DNA from: Clostridiales bacterium
GTDB taxonomy: Bacteria > Bacillota_A > Clostridia > Saccharofermentanales > Saccharofermentanaceae
Reading direction: 5' to 3'
NCBI GenBank assembly: GCA_017537905.1
Contig: JAFYJX010000077.1
Coordinates: 33,358 to 97,357, forward strand
DNA length: 64,000 bases
Below the pieces are notes generated by a model. The model made no database searches and was not told the origin of the DNA. It saw nothing but the letters and a program-made list of their open reading frames with translations. Positions 1-8,532 of this stretch are shown in pieces; the first letter of the stretch is position 1, and the number at the start of each line of letters is the position of its first letter. Made by a program: the position numbers and the translations under genes.

Positions 1-45
1 TGCGAGTCCTGCACCGATTATAGTAACAGTCGGATTATTCTTCAT
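1..45 (-). CDS. trmFO: TrmFO, tRNA U54 methyltransferase, N-terminal fragment
   Basis: Only the first 15 codons are inside the window, reading MKNNPTVTIIGAGLA. The GxGxxA dinucleotide-binding fingerprint at the very N-terminus fits TrmFO, the folate- and FAD-dependent enzyme that methylates uridine 54 of tRNA. The start ATG (43-45) overlaps the last codons and stop of topA by 11 bases, so translation is probably coupled. The order dprA-topA-trmFO is common in Firmicutes, and this is the main support for the name. Other FAD/NAD-binding proteins begin similarly, so the identification rests on context plus 15 residues. Confidence 0.72.
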   Translation of the reverse strand, partial: MKNNPTVTIIGAGLA

Positions 46-2194
46 CTTCACTCTTCTTGTCTGAAGACTTTCTGCTCTTTCTGGCATTAGATACACAATC
101 CTTGTTAGAGCATCTGGGATATGCCTTCTTGCCGAAGTGCTTCAAAACCATGTAGCTGCCGCACTCAGGACAGAACTTGCCTTCGATAGGAAGATCCCAT
201 GAGATGAAATCGCAGTTAGGATCAGAACCCTGTTTGTCACATGTATAGAATGACTTATTCTTATACTTCTTGGACTTATGAACGAGCAGTCCGGATCCGC
301 ACTTAGGGCATGTGCCCTTTGCATATACGACGATATTCTTTGTATAGTTACACTCAGGGAAGTTAGAGCATGCAATGAACTTGCCGTATCTGCCTTCCTT
401 ATAAACGAGCTCAGCGCCGCACTGCGGGCAGACTTCGCCGGTCTTCTCAGGCTCGAAAGTGATCTTATCGATAGATTCCTGAGCAGCCTTGATCTGAGTA
501 TTGAATTCAGGATAGAAAACATGAAGAACATGTTCCCAGTCTTCCTTGCCTTCTTCAACTTCGTCGAGCTTTGTCTCCATATCAGCTGTGAATGAGAGAT
601 CAACTATCTCGCTGAAATTCTCAGAGAGCATATTAGTTACGATCTTACCGAGATCAGTTATCTGCAGGAGTCTGCCGTTCTTCTCGATATACTTACGGTC
701 TAGAATAGTAGAGATAGTAGGAGCATATGTGGAAGGTCTGCCGATTCCGTATTCTTCCAAAGCCTTAATAAGTGTAGCTTCTGTATAGTGCGGAGGCGGT
801 GTTGTGAACTTCTGTAATGACTTAAGATCCAAAAGCTCAAGCTTCATGCCGTCTTCAAGAGGCGGAATGATAGCCTTGCCGTCAGAATCATCAGACTTAT
901 TCTGGTCTTCAGCAATATCATCGTAAAGAACGAGGAATCCCTTAAAAGTAACAGTCTCGCCTGTTGCTCTGAATACTCTGTTATTGCAGGAAGCCTGGCA
1001 TGTAACTGTATCGAGCTTACATGCAGCCATCTGTGTTGCAAGGAATCTGTCCCAGATAAGCTGGTAGAGCTTGTACTGATCGTTAGTAAGAGAAGATCTG
1101 ATATCTCTGGGATCCAGATCAAAGTGTGTAGGTCTTATAGCTTCGTGAGCATCCTGTGCGGAATTCTTATTCTTATACTGTCTCTTGTACTGTGAGCAGT
1201 ATTCAGCGCCGAAACGCTCCTTGATGATGTCCTTTGCAGCTGCAACTGCTTCTTCGGAAATACGGACAGAGTCTGTTCTGATATAGGATACGAGAGCTGT
1301 CTGTCCCTGACCTGCGATCTCAACGCCTTCGTAGAGCTGCTGTGCAATGGACATTGTCTTCTTGGACGAGAAGCCGAGTCTCTTGGACGCTTCCTGCTGC
1401 AATGTAGATGTCGTGAACGGCGGATAAGGATTTCTCTCCTTCTTGCCCTTCTTAACGGAATCGACAATCAGGGGACCTGAACCGACTGCATCAAGTACTT
1501 CCTGAGCATCCTCAAGGCACTTCAAGTCATCTTTCTTAACCTTGTCACCGTCTGCAATACCGTAATAACCGAGGATGAACTTATCGGAATTCTTGCCGGG
1601 TGTTACGAGAGCCTTGATAAGCCAGTATTCTTCTGGCTTAAAAGCGTCGATCTCAGCGTCACGGTCCATAACGATCTTTGTAGCTACAGACTGAACTCTG
1701 CCTGCAGAAAGGCCCTTACGGATCTTCTTCCAGAGAAGCGGGCTTAATTCATAGCCAACCAGTCTGTCCAGGATTCTTCTGGCCTGCTGTGCGTTAGCGA
1801 GATTCATGTTGATGGTTCTGGGATTCTTGATAGCTTCCTGAACTGCTGACTTAGTGATCTCGTTAAATGTGATCCTGCACTTTGAATCAGGATCGATCTT
1901 AAGTACTTTGGCCAAGTGCCAAGCAATTGCTTCACCCTCGCGGTCAGGGTCGGTCGCGAGCAGTATCTCATCGGCATCAGCTGCCAAGAGCTTAAGATCT
2001 CTTACGACCTTCTCCTTTCCCTTCATGGTTATGTACAAAGGTTTGAAGTTATTCTTAACATCAACACCGAGATTACCTGAAGGTAAATCCCTGATATGTC
2101 CTAAAGATGCTGAAATGATATAATCGCTTCCAAGATATCTGCCTATAGTCTTTGACTTGGCAGGAGACTCAACAATGACTAATTTCTTGCCCAT
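35..2194 (-). CDS. topA: DNA topoisomerase I (type IA)
   Basis: Relaxes negatively supercoiled DNA by transient single-strand cleavage. The protein is 719 aa when started at the ATG at 2194, which gives MGKKLVIVESPAKSK and is preceded by GAGGGG; an upstream in-frame extension lacks a suitable ribosome binding site. The TOPRIM domain is N-terminal, with the glutamate in VESPAK (about residue 9) and the acidic DPDRE cluster (about 92-96). The catalytic tyrosine is in LVSYIRTDS (about Y304). The C-terminus carries three four-cysteine zinc ribbons (CPQC...C...C, CPKC, CPEC) and a basic/acidic tail. The gene follows dprA by 40 bases and overlaps trmFO. All expected domains are present and nothing is truncated. 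Confidence 0.97.
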   Translation of the reverse strand: MGKKLVIVESPAKSKTIGRYLGSDYIISASLGHIRDLPSGNLGVDVKNNFKPLYITMKGKEKVVRDLKLLAADADEILLATDPDREGEAIAWHLAKVLKIDPDSKCRITFNEITKSAVQEAIKNPRTINMNLANAQQARRILDRLVGYELSPLLWKKIRKGLSAGRVQSVATKIVMDRDAEIDAFKPEEYWLIKALVTPGKNSDKFILGYYGIADGDKVKKDDLKCLEDAQEVLDAVGSGPLIVDSVKKGKKERNPYPPFTTSTLQQEASKRLGFSSKKTMSIAQQLYEGVEIAGQGQTALVSYIRTDSVRISEEAVAAAKDIIKERFGAEYCSQYKRQYKNKNSAQDAHEAIRPTHFDLDPRDIRSSLTNDQYKLYQLIWDRFLATQMAACKLDTVTCQASCNNRVFRATGETVTFKGFLVLYDDIAEDQNKSDDSDGKAIIPPLEDGMKLELLDLKSLQKFTTPPPHYTEATLIKALEEYGIGRPSTYAPTISTILDRKYIEKNGRLLQITDLGKIVTNMLSENFSEIVDLSFTADMETKLDEVEEGKEDWEHVLHVFYPEFNTQIKAAQESIDKITFEPEKTGEVCPQCGAELVYKEGRYGKFIACSNFPECNYTKNIVVYAKGTCPKCGSGLLVHKSKKYKNKSFYTCDKQGSDPNCDFISWDLPIEGKFCPECGSYMVLKHFGKKAYPRCSNKDCVSNARKSRKSSDKKSEDEE

Positions 2195-2234
2195 AAGGTG
2201 CCCCTCTATATTTTTAATTAAAAATATATCATCA

Positions 2235-3479
2235 TTATACAAATGTCAACGAGTACTTACCCTTTTCCTGACAAACTGTCCCATTAAGCTCTAAGTCCGT
2301 CAAAAGGCTTGAAACCTTATAAAACGGGAGCATCGTTACCTTGCATAACTCATCCGCACAAAGCGGCTTTAATGACAATGCGTCAGTCATTATCAACTTC
2401 CAGTTCTCATCAGTCAATACATCAGGTCTGACCTTGGCAAGCTCCCTTAATGCTCCGATATCGACCTTTTTATCAAACTCTTCATTATCGTTCTCCTCGA
2501 AAACTACTTCCCCCGGACAATCCATTCCCATCCGCTTATACATAATAGATCTCGTAACGCTGTCTATCACACTTTCTGAACCCAGCAGAACATTTCCGCC
2601 GTCTTCAAGAAGCTTTAACCCGCCAATAGCGTTCTCATAGTATATGTTATTCGGCAGCACAAATACTTCTTTTCCCTGATTGGCCGCAAAAGACGCTGTA
2701 TGAAGCGTTCCTGACACAGAACCCGCTTCCATGATAAGCGTGCAGTCCGACAGCCCCGCTATCAGCCTGTTTCTCGATGGAAAGTATTGTTTCAGGGGCT
2801 GCTGGCCCGGCGGCATCTCGGAAATAATGAGGCCGTTCCTGCTTATAAGATCGTAGATATCCTTATTCTTCGGCGGATATATGTTATCGACACCGCCTGC
2901 AAGTATTGCTACTGTACCGCCCTTTGTATTAACAGACGATAAATGGGCCTGCCTGTCGATACCGTAGGCCATTCCGGATACGATCGTCACGCCCTTCTCG
3001 CCAAGCTCCCTGCATATCTGGTCAGTAGCGTATTGTGAATATTTGCTGGGGCTTCTGGAACCTACTACAGCCACCGAACCTTTAAACGTCATTGAATCAA
3101 TAAGCGAATAATCACCCCTGACATAAAAGACCTGAGGCATTCCGCTTAAGACTTTCCAGTTATAGGGATAAATCTTATCTAAGACCGATACAACTCCAAT
3201 GCTGTTTACGGTCGCGATCTTAATGTAGTTATCGACTATCTTTTCGATATTTCCAAAAGACTCCAGGAGCCTCTTTATCCTCAGGACAGAATCAGGCTTA
3301 AGTTTAAATTCTTCCTTTACAACACGCTTTAAGACATCCTTATCGTAGAGGTCCTTATAACTCTTGATTGCACCATTATCCTTAAGATCGCACAGCGTCC
3401 TGTATGAAATATCGGTATTGAGCATAACGGCAGAATAGAACAGATCATCTCTTCTGGCTTCAACATTATTGATCCTCAT
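2235..3479 (-). CDS. dprA: DNA processing protein DprA
   Basis: Loads RecA on incoming single-stranded DNA during natural transformation; also widespread in species not known to be competent. The 414-aa protein has a helical N-terminus, the Rossmann-like DprA core with VAVVGSRSPSKYS, SGMAYGIDRQAH and FPSRNRLIAGLSD, and a C-terminal winged-helix region (about 340-410). The usual SGSLITA segment reads SGTLHTASFAANQGKEVF here, a mild divergence. The gene lies two bases after yifB and 40 before topA, so the three are probably cotranscribed. Together with YifB/ComM this suggests a DNA-uptake or recombination module; competence itself cannot be inferred. Confidence 0.95.
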   Translation of the reverse strand: MRINNVEARRDDLFYSAVMLNTDISYRTLCDLKDNGAIKSYKDLYDKDVLKRVVKEEFKLKPDSVLRIKRLLESFGNIEKIVDNYIKIATVNSIGVVSVLDKIYPYNWKVLSGMPQVFYVRGDYSLIDSMTFKGSVAVVGSRSPSKYSQYATDQICRELGEKGVTIVSGMAYGIDRQAHLSSVNTKGGTVAILAGGVDNIYPPKNKDIYDLISRNGLIISEMPPGQQPLKQYFPSRNRLIAGLSDCTLIMEAGSVSGTLHTASFAANQGKEVFVLPNNIYYENAIGGLKLLEDGGNVLLGSESVIDSVTRSIMYKRMGMDCPGEVVFEENDNEEFDKKVDIGALRELAKVRPDVLTDENWKLIMTDALSLKPLCADELCKVTMLPFYKVSSLLTDLELNGTVCQEKGKYSLTFV

Positions 3480-3481
3480 AG

Positions 3482-5002
3482 TTAATATCCTCTCATCCTG
3501 AATTGAGCAGCTTCTTCAATGTCATCGACAGAAATATCAGCAGAACCCTTAATATCTGCTATGGTCCTTGCGACTCTTACTAATCGCGTAAATCCCCTGG
3601 CACTGAAAAAGCCCCTGTTAGACATCTCAGAAGCCCTTTTTATGGCCTCTTCCGGAATCCTCATTGCATCTCTGAAATCACCTTCGGGAAATGTCCCGTT
3701 TAAGTAATCTGCCCCATAACGTTCATGAGCCATATTCCAACAGTCTTCAACTATCTTCCTGTATTTCGAGCTCTCACCTGTCTCCCTGTCGATATATATC
3801 GAAGCCATGTCATCAGACGAGATCGTTCTGACCTCGCTTACCAGATCGATCCTCTCCAGAAACGGGCCTTTGATCTTTATCAGATAGCGGTTAACTTCGC
3901 CCTCTGTACACCTGCATTTACCGTTCCCTTCGTAATAAAGTCCGCATTTACAGGGATTGCCGGTTCCAAGGAAGATGAAATTCGAATCGAATGAATACAG
4001 GTTTCCTTTCTTCATCAGATGAACTTTGCGCTCTTCAAGTGGAGCTCTCAGGAAATCCAAGACTTCTGTCTTATAAAGCGGAATCTCATCAGCAAACAGT
4101 ATCCCGTGGTTAGCGAGCGCCATCTCGCCGGGAGTAAGACTCATTGCATTTCCAAGGAGTTTCCCGACAGTAATATTCGGTCCTATAAGTCTTACAGGCC
4201 TCTCATCACTTATTACAGTGGATTCGCCTTCGATCAATTCCTTCATCGAATAGACATCTGATAGTTCCGCCGGGCTAAGCTTCGGTAGTATTCCGGACAA
4301 GATCTTACCGCTCATTGTCTTACCGCTCCCGGGACTTCCCAAAAGCAATATATTATGAAATCCCGCAGCTGCAATAAGCAAAGCCCTTTTGGTCTTCTCC
4401 TGGCCTTTTAACGCCGAGATATCGATAAAATCATCTTCTGACTTGCAGACATCAAAATCAAAACCTGTCTCCACATAACTGTTACCGTCAAAGATGCTGC
4501 TTAATTCTGACAGGCTGTTTATTCCCTGTCCCTTAAAACCGATTATTCCCGCACTTGATGACTCACTAATAGGGATTATCTTATAATCGAAATCTTCATT
4601 ACGGACTTTGTTAAGCCTGATACATGCACCGGGAGTTCCTTTAAGTTCACCGCTCAAAGAAAGCTCGCCTTCGGCATATATCTTCTTATCAGGCGGCAGA
4701 TAAAGCTGGCCTGAAGCAAACAGGATCCCCAGAGCCATCGGCAGATCAAAGTTCGTTCCGGTCTTACGCATATATGCAGGACTTATCCCAATCGTTATAT
4801 GCCCTTTAGGCATCGAAAAGCCTGTCGATTTAAACGCAGAAATAAGTCTTCCCTGTGACTCCCTGATAGATGAATCACATAAGCCTATAACTGAAAAAGA
4901 CGGGATGCCGGGCGAGATTGATACTTCAATAAGAGCAACTGTCGAATCCGCTCCGGTCGCAAAGCAGGAATAGAGCCTTGCCACATTAGGTTTAGATGCC
5001 AT
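3482..5002 (-). CDS. yifB: YifB/ComM family magnesium-chelatase-like AAA+ ATPase
   Basis: Belongs to the ComM family, hexameric helicases that promote branch migration during integration of transforming DNA. The 506-aa protein has the N-terminal Lon-protease-like domain (FSVIGLCDSSIRESQGR, about 36-52), the AAA+ core with Walker A GSPGSGKT (about 222-229) and Walker B ILFADEIP, and the C-terminal Mg_chelatase_C region (RGFTRLVRVARTIADI). The ATG is preceded by AGGAGG. It is the first gene of the yifB-dprA-topA-trmFO unit and is divergent from ychF, so the 248-bp gap holds its promoter. Length and motifs are typical of the family. Confidence 0.94.
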   Translation of the reverse strand: MASKPNVARLYSCFATGADSTVALIEVSISPGIPSFSVIGLCDSSIRESQGRLISAFKSTGFSMPKGHITIGISPAYMRKTGTNFDLPMALGILFASGQLYLPPDKKIYAEGELSLSGELKGTPGACIRLNKVRNEDFDYKIIPISESSSAGIIGFKGQGINSLSELSSIFDGNSYVETGFDFDVCKSEDDFIDISALKGQEKTKRALLIAAAGFHNILLLGSPGSGKTMSGKILSGILPKLSPAELSDVYSMKELIEGESTVISDERPVRLIGPNITVGKLLGNAMSLTPGEMALANHGILFADEIPLYKTEVLDFLRAPLEERKVHLMKKGNLYSFDSNFIFLGTGNPCKCGLYYEGNGKCRCTEGEVNRYLIKIKGPFLERIDLVSEVRTISSDDMASIYIDRETGESSKYRKIVEDCWNMAHERYGADYLNGTFPEGDFRDAMRIPEEAIKRASEMSNRGFFSARGFTRLVRVARTIADIKGSADISVDDIEEAAQFRMRGY

Positions 5003-5250
5003 ATCAAATCCTCCTTTTAAGAGCAGAATACACTCTTAAAAAACGGATTATCAGTACAAAAACTCATTAAGAAACCCCGAAGATTTCAGACAAGAAAACC
5101 TGCAAAAACGACATTTTCCGACACTATATTACAAAAACCTACAAAAGAGCCCCGAAACAGCCGACAAATACCGACAAACAACCTACAAAGTATTATGCTT
5201 TGAATGTGCTACAATTATGAGGCAAAAATAAGATTTTAAGAGGTAAATAT
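5003..5250. promoter_or_regulatory. Divergent yifB/ychF intergenic region with repeated octamers
   Basis: This gap separates the divergent yifB and ychF starts. The plus strand contains five copies of an octamer of form CC(T/G)(A/G)CAAA, at 5099-5106, 5138-5145, 5161-5168, 5171-5178 and 5182-5189, plus a partial copy at 5119. The last three are about 10-11 bases apart, one helical turn. On the minus strand a possible -10 (GATAAT) for yifB lies near 5050, but I found no convincing -35. The repeats could be regulator sites or simple low-complexity drift; I cannot tell which. Confidence 0.45.
5207..5215 (+). promoter_or_regulatory. ychF extended -10 promoter
   Basis: TGC followed by TACAAT forms an extended -10 element about 36 bases before the ychF ATG. 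No good -35 hexamer is visible at the usual distance, as expected for extended -10 promoters. Four other promoters in this window share the TGN-TA(T/C)AAT form. Confidence 0.6.
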
Positions 5251-6345
5251 ATGAAGCTTGGTATCGTAGGACTTCCTAATGTCGGTAAGAGCACTCTTTT
5301 CAATGCAATCACCAGAGCAGGCGCCGAAGCAGCAAACTATCCTTTCTGCACGATCGAACCTAACGTAGGCGTTGTCTCCGTACCGGATAAGAGACTTGAT
5401 AAGCTCGCTGAGATCTACAATCCCGAGAAATATACTCCTGCAGTTGTAGAGTTCGTTGATATCGCAGGTCTCGTTGCAGGCGCTTCCAAAGGCGAAGGTC
5501 TGGGCAACAAGTTCCTTTCAAACATCAGAGAGTGCGATGCTATCGTTCACGTTGTAAGATGCTTTGACGATCCCGACGTTATCCACGTTAACGGCCATGC
5601 TGACCCTGCAGGCGATATCGCTACTATCGACGTAGAGCTCATCCTTTCTGACTTGGAGATCATGGAAAAGCGTATCGACCGCACCAAGAAGATGATGAAA
5701 GGCGGCGACAAGGCTTTCGCAAAAGAACTCGCTGTCTATGAGAGGATCTACGATTGCCTGGCTGAAGGCAAGTCCGCAAGAACTCTTACTTTCGAAGATG
5801 ACGAGCAGGAATACATCAAGGATCTCCAGCTCATCTCCATGAAGCCTGTCCTCTACTGCGCAAACATCGCTGAAGATGACATCAAGAAGAACGAAGACAT
5901 TCCTTATGTAAAGGTCGTTAAGGATATCGCAGCAAAGGAAGGTTCCGGCGTTGTTGTTATCTCTGCAAAGATCGAGGAAGAATTAGGCGAGCTGTCTCCT
6001 GAAGACCGTGAGATGTTCTTAGAAGATCTCGGCATCGAGAGCGCCGGTCTTGATAAGATGATCAACGCATCCTACGCACTCTTAGGTCTCATCTCTTTCC
6101 TTACAGCAGGTCCTAAGGAAGTCCGCGCCTGGACGATCAAGAAAGGCACAAAGGCTCCCCAGGCTGCAGGCAAGATCCACTCCGACTTCGAAAGAGGCTT
6201 TATCAGAGCCGAAGTCGTAGCTTACGATGACCTTATCGCAAACGGCACATATAATGCCGCAAAGGAAAAGGGCCTTGTAAGATCCGAAGGTAAGGAATAC
6301 GTCATGAAGGACGGAGACGTCGTAGTATTCAGATTCAACGTCTGA
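5251..6345 (+). CDS. ychF: Redox-regulated ATPase YchF (Obg-like)
   Basis: Universally conserved P-loop protein of the Obg/OLA1 family that hydrolyses ATP in preference to GTP and associates with ribosomes. The 364-aa protein starts [15 protein letters not shown] with the G1 P-loop, then [19 protein letters not shown] (G3). The coiled-coil insert lies at about 130-200. The C-terminal TGS domain includes [18 protein letters not shown] and ends VVVFRFNV. The start is preceded by AAGAGG. It is a monocistronic plus-strand gene, with its own extended -10 promoter and a terminator 28 bases after the stop. Length and order match the family. Confidence 0.97.
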   Translation: MKLGIVGLPNVGKSTLFNAITRAGAEAANYPFCTIEPNVGVVSVPDKRLDKLAEIYNPEKYTPAVVEFVDIAGLVAGASKGEGLGNKFLSNIRECDAIVHVVRCFDDPDVIHVNGHADPAGDIATIDVELILSDLEIMEKRIDRTKKMMKGGDKAFAKELAVYERIYDCLAEGKSARTLTFEDDEQEYIKDLQLISMKPVLYCANIAEDDIKKNEDIPYVKVVKDIAAKEGSGVVVISAKIEEELGELSPEDREMFLEDLGIESAGLDKMINASYALLGLISFLTAGPKEVRAWTIKKGTKAPQAAGKIHSDFERGFIRAEVVAYDDLIANGTYNAAKEKGLVRSEGKEYVMKDGDVVVFRFNV

Positions 6346-6373
6346 TCAGACTTAAAGAAAATAAAACAAAAAC

Positions 6374-6404
6374 AAACCCGCAATGAATCAGTCTTTGCGG
6401 GTTT
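6374..6404. terminator. Bidirectional terminator between ychF and the DUF308 gene
   Basis: A perfect 10-bp stem, AAACCCGCAA (6374-6383) with TTGCGGGTTT (6395-6404), and an 11-base loop. T-rich sequence follows on the plus strand, and on the minus strand the hairpin is followed by GTTTGTTTTTG. It can end ychF and the convergent polA-containing unit; it overlaps the last codons of the DUF308 gene. Confidence 0.85.
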
Positions 6405-6960
6405 TATTATCGATCTTCTTAAACAGGCTGAAACATATAGTCTCAAGTCCGCTTATCACGAACGCTATGCCTGAGAAAACAATGATGTTCCTCGTTCCGT
6501 TAAATGCATTCGCAAGAAGCACGATACCTGCAACTATAAGCAATATTGCCATTATCAAAAGCACCCAGCTGTAGATATCTTTCTTGGCAAACAGGAATAT
6601 CTCCTGCCTGAGCTTAACGATACCGTCGATAAAGAAGAATATTCCGACAATGGTAGACAGGAGCTGCAATACGATCTCAGCATTAAGGATAAAGAACAGA
6701 CCCAAAGCCATAAGGATAATGGAATAGACCAGAACAATCTCTGCGCCAGCTGCTTTTCCGTAGTTCTCTTCCCTGAACTGCTTGATCGAAATAATATAAC
6801 CGATGACTTCAGAGATTCCTGCCACAAACAGGACCACGCCGAAAAGAATACCGATTACGCCGGAAGATACTTCAGGCATGGTAATAAAAAAGGCACCTGC
6901 GATTATTGCGAATATTCCGCCGATATATGTTGGCAATCTCTTGGAAGTCTTAGCTGACAT
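6388..6960 (-). CDS. DUF308/HdeD-like integral membrane protein
   Basis: A 190-aa protein of mostly hydrophobic segments, with about six predicted transmembrane helices in a repeated two-helix pattern with glycine-rich turns (IGGIFAIIAGAFFITMPE, GIGIF-like and ILLIVAGIVLLANAF segments). This resembles the DUF308/HdeD family, named for an acid-resistance protein of E. coli but of unknown role in most bacteria. It is the last gene of the unit that runs from the promoter at 16488, starting three bases after sanA-like and ending at the terminator. No catalytic motif is visible. The family call comes from topology and composition and is moderately secure. Confidence 0.7.
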   Translation of the reverse strand: MSAKTSKRLPTYIGGIFAIIAGAFFITMPEVSSGVIGILFGVVLFVAGISEVIGYIISIKQFREENYGKAAGAEIVLVYSIILMALGLFFILNAEIVLQLLSTIVGIFFFIDGIVKLRQEIFLFAKKDIYSWVLLIMAILLIVAGIVLLANAFNGTRNIIVFSGIAFVISGLETICFSLFKKIDNKTRKD

Positions 6961-6963
6961 AAA

Positions 6964-7626
6964 TTACCACCCCGGTTTAACGATCGTGAAAACAAAATCC
7001 TTCCCGCGTGCAATAAACTCTCTTACATAATTATACGGCTTAATCACATAACCGGAATTGATCGCTTCAACTCCGACTCCCGTGATTCCAAAAGCATGGC
7101 TGTCGTATACGGAACGTGAAACATGGAAATCCGTCGTAACGACCACCGCGCTCTTTATATCGTATATTTTAACAGCTCTTATCATGGATTCGTAAGTCGA
7201 AAGCCCCAGCGGATCACAAACGATCTTATCCGCAGGAACGCCCTCAGCTATAAGGAATTCGCTCATCGCGCCTGTCTCATCGTACTTCTCGGGATGCTCA
7301 GAATCACCTGTTACGAGAACATAATCGGCACAGCCCGTCTTATAAACCGAAGCTGCCGTACGGAGCCTGTCTGCAAGCATAGGACTGGGGCCGTTATCCC
7401 AAACAGCGCACCCTAAAACGATTACCGCTTCGTAATGCTCCGTGTTATTATTTTCGAACGCTTCGAGAGATAAGACATACGGCTTTTCAGTGCCGATAAC
7501 GTGATTATTCATTAGAGCCAGTGCGAGGACACCCAAAAGCCCAAGCACAACAAGCACGAGGAAGATCTTTAAAAGTACCTTCCTGCCCTTCTTATCACTC
7601 TTTGTCTTTGCCGTCTTCGTCATCAT
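6964..7626 (-). CDS. SanA/YdcF-like DUF218 envelope protein
   Basis: A 220-aa protein with a basic N-terminus and one transmembrane helix (about residues 18-40), followed by an extracytoplasmic DUF218 domain. The motifs are VIVLGCAVWDNGPSPMLADR, LVTGDSEHPEKYDE and VVVTTDFHVSRS, as in the SanA/YdcF family. SanA in enterobacteria affects vancomycin exclusion and envelope integrity; the biochemical reaction is not established. The start is either of two adjacent ATGs behind GGGGAGCAG. It overlaps the preceding small membrane gene by 32 bases, so the two are probably translationally coupled. The domain call is strong, the function unknown. Confidence 0.85.
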   Translation of the reverse strand: MMTKTAKTKSDKKGRKVLLKIFLVLVVLGLLGVLALALMNNHVIGTEKPYVLSLEAFENNNTEHYEAVIVLGCAVWDNGPSPMLADRLRTAASVYKTGCADYVLVTGDSEHPEKYDETGAMSEFLIAEGVPADKIVCDPLGLSTYESMIRAVKIYDIKSAVVVTTDFHVSRSVYDSHAFGITGVGVEAINSGYVIKPYNYVREFIARGKDFVFTIVKPGW

Positions 7627-7930
7627 CTGCTCCCCTTAACTGCGCTTCAACAATAGACCTGGTCATGAAATAGATAAGGCCTACTGTAAAGCAGAACACG
7701 AGAGTGATCGTGATATCGGAAATGAGGACATATGCAACAGGAAGCCCTTTCATGACCAGCGTAAAGATCAGGACAAGAATAACGCCGCTGATATAAACGC
7801 CGCAGGAACCTCTGTAAAAGCCCTTATACTTACCCCTGCAAAAAGGCAGATTACCCACAAAAAGGAATATGAGCGCAATAAGAGATACCAAAAGGAAAAC
7901 GCACGCCGTAATTACTGCAGCTATATTCAT
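7595..7930 (-). CDS. Small multi-pass membrane protein, unknown
   Basis: I do not recognise this 111-aa protein. It has three or four hydrophobic helices (about residues 4-27, 45-62, 64-90) and a charged C-terminal tail rich in Asp, Glu and Lys (GADDDEDGKDKE). It overlaps coaE by four bases (ATGA type) at its start and the SanA-like gene by 32 bases at its end, so it belongs to the same transcript and is very likely translated. The tight packing supports a real gene; a role together with the SanA-like protein in the envelope is inference only. Confidence 0.72.
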   Translation of the reverse strand: MNIAAVITACVFLLVSLIALIFLFVGNLPFCRGKYKGFYRGSCGVYISGVILVLIFTLVMKGLPVAYVLISDITITLVFCFTVGLIYFMTRSIVEAQLRGADDDEDGKDKE

Positions 7931-8532
7931 ATCCTGATACCTCTCTCATAAAGCTGCTCACGGATAAGGACTTCGACCTTATCCTTAAGATCATCGAGAT
8001 CCCAGGAGTTATCGATAGAGTGATCACCAAGTTCGCAGTACTCATCGTCTGTCATCTGTACGGCGATCCTTCTTTCAGCTTCTTCCTTATCCATTCCGCG
8101 CTTTTGAAGTCTAGCAAGCCTTACATCCTTATCACATGTGACGACCCAGATCTGATTGCAGAGTTCACGGAACTTATTTACCGGGATCGGAACATCAAGA
8201 ACGACACACTTTGTGCCCTTCTCTTTTTCCTTGCCGAGAGTCTCTTCGATCTGCTCGAAAACATGACGGTGAATGATGGTGCTTAAATCATCAAGCTTCT
8301 TCTTATCTCCAAAGGCAATATCTGACATAACGCGGCGGTTCAGTGCGCCGTTTGCAGCTACAACTTTCTTACCGAATGTTTCTGCGATCTCAGGCATAGC
8401 CCTGCCCATGGGACCTGTTACGTTTCTGGAGATCTCATCAGCATCAAGCACGAGAAGACCCCTGTCTGCGAGGATCCCGCTTACTGTGCTCTTGCCGCTT
8501 CCTATACCGCCTGTAATACCTAATACAAACAT
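7927..8532 (-). CDS. coaE: Dephospho-CoA kinase
   Basis: Catalyses the last step of coenzyme A synthesis, ATP-dependent phosphorylation of dephospho-CoA. The 201-aa protein begins MFVLGITGGIGSGKST, the P-loop, followed by LDADEISRNVT for substrate binding, VVLDVPI and the LID region LQKRGMDKEEAERRI. It directly follows polA, with a one-base overlap (TAATG type), a pairing common in Firmicutes. CoA supply may matter for the acyl-CoA chemistry implied by the dehydratase activase upstream, but coaE is essential in any case. Confidence 0.95.
   Translation of the reverse strand: MFVLGITGGIGSGKSTVSGILADRGLLVLDADEISRNVTGPMGRAMPEIAETFGKKVVAANGALNRRVMSDIAFGDKKKLDDLSTIIHRHVFEQIEETLGKEKEKGTKCVVLDVPIPVNKFRELCNQIWVVTCDKDVRLARLQKRGMDKEEAERRIAVQMTDDEYCELGDHSIDNSWDLDDLKDKVEVLIREQLYERGIRI

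Noticed and set aside
278..595. Plus-strand open frame inside topA, and many similar frames inside other genes
   Set aside because: They are antisense shadows of well supported genes, with no ribosome binding site or family match.
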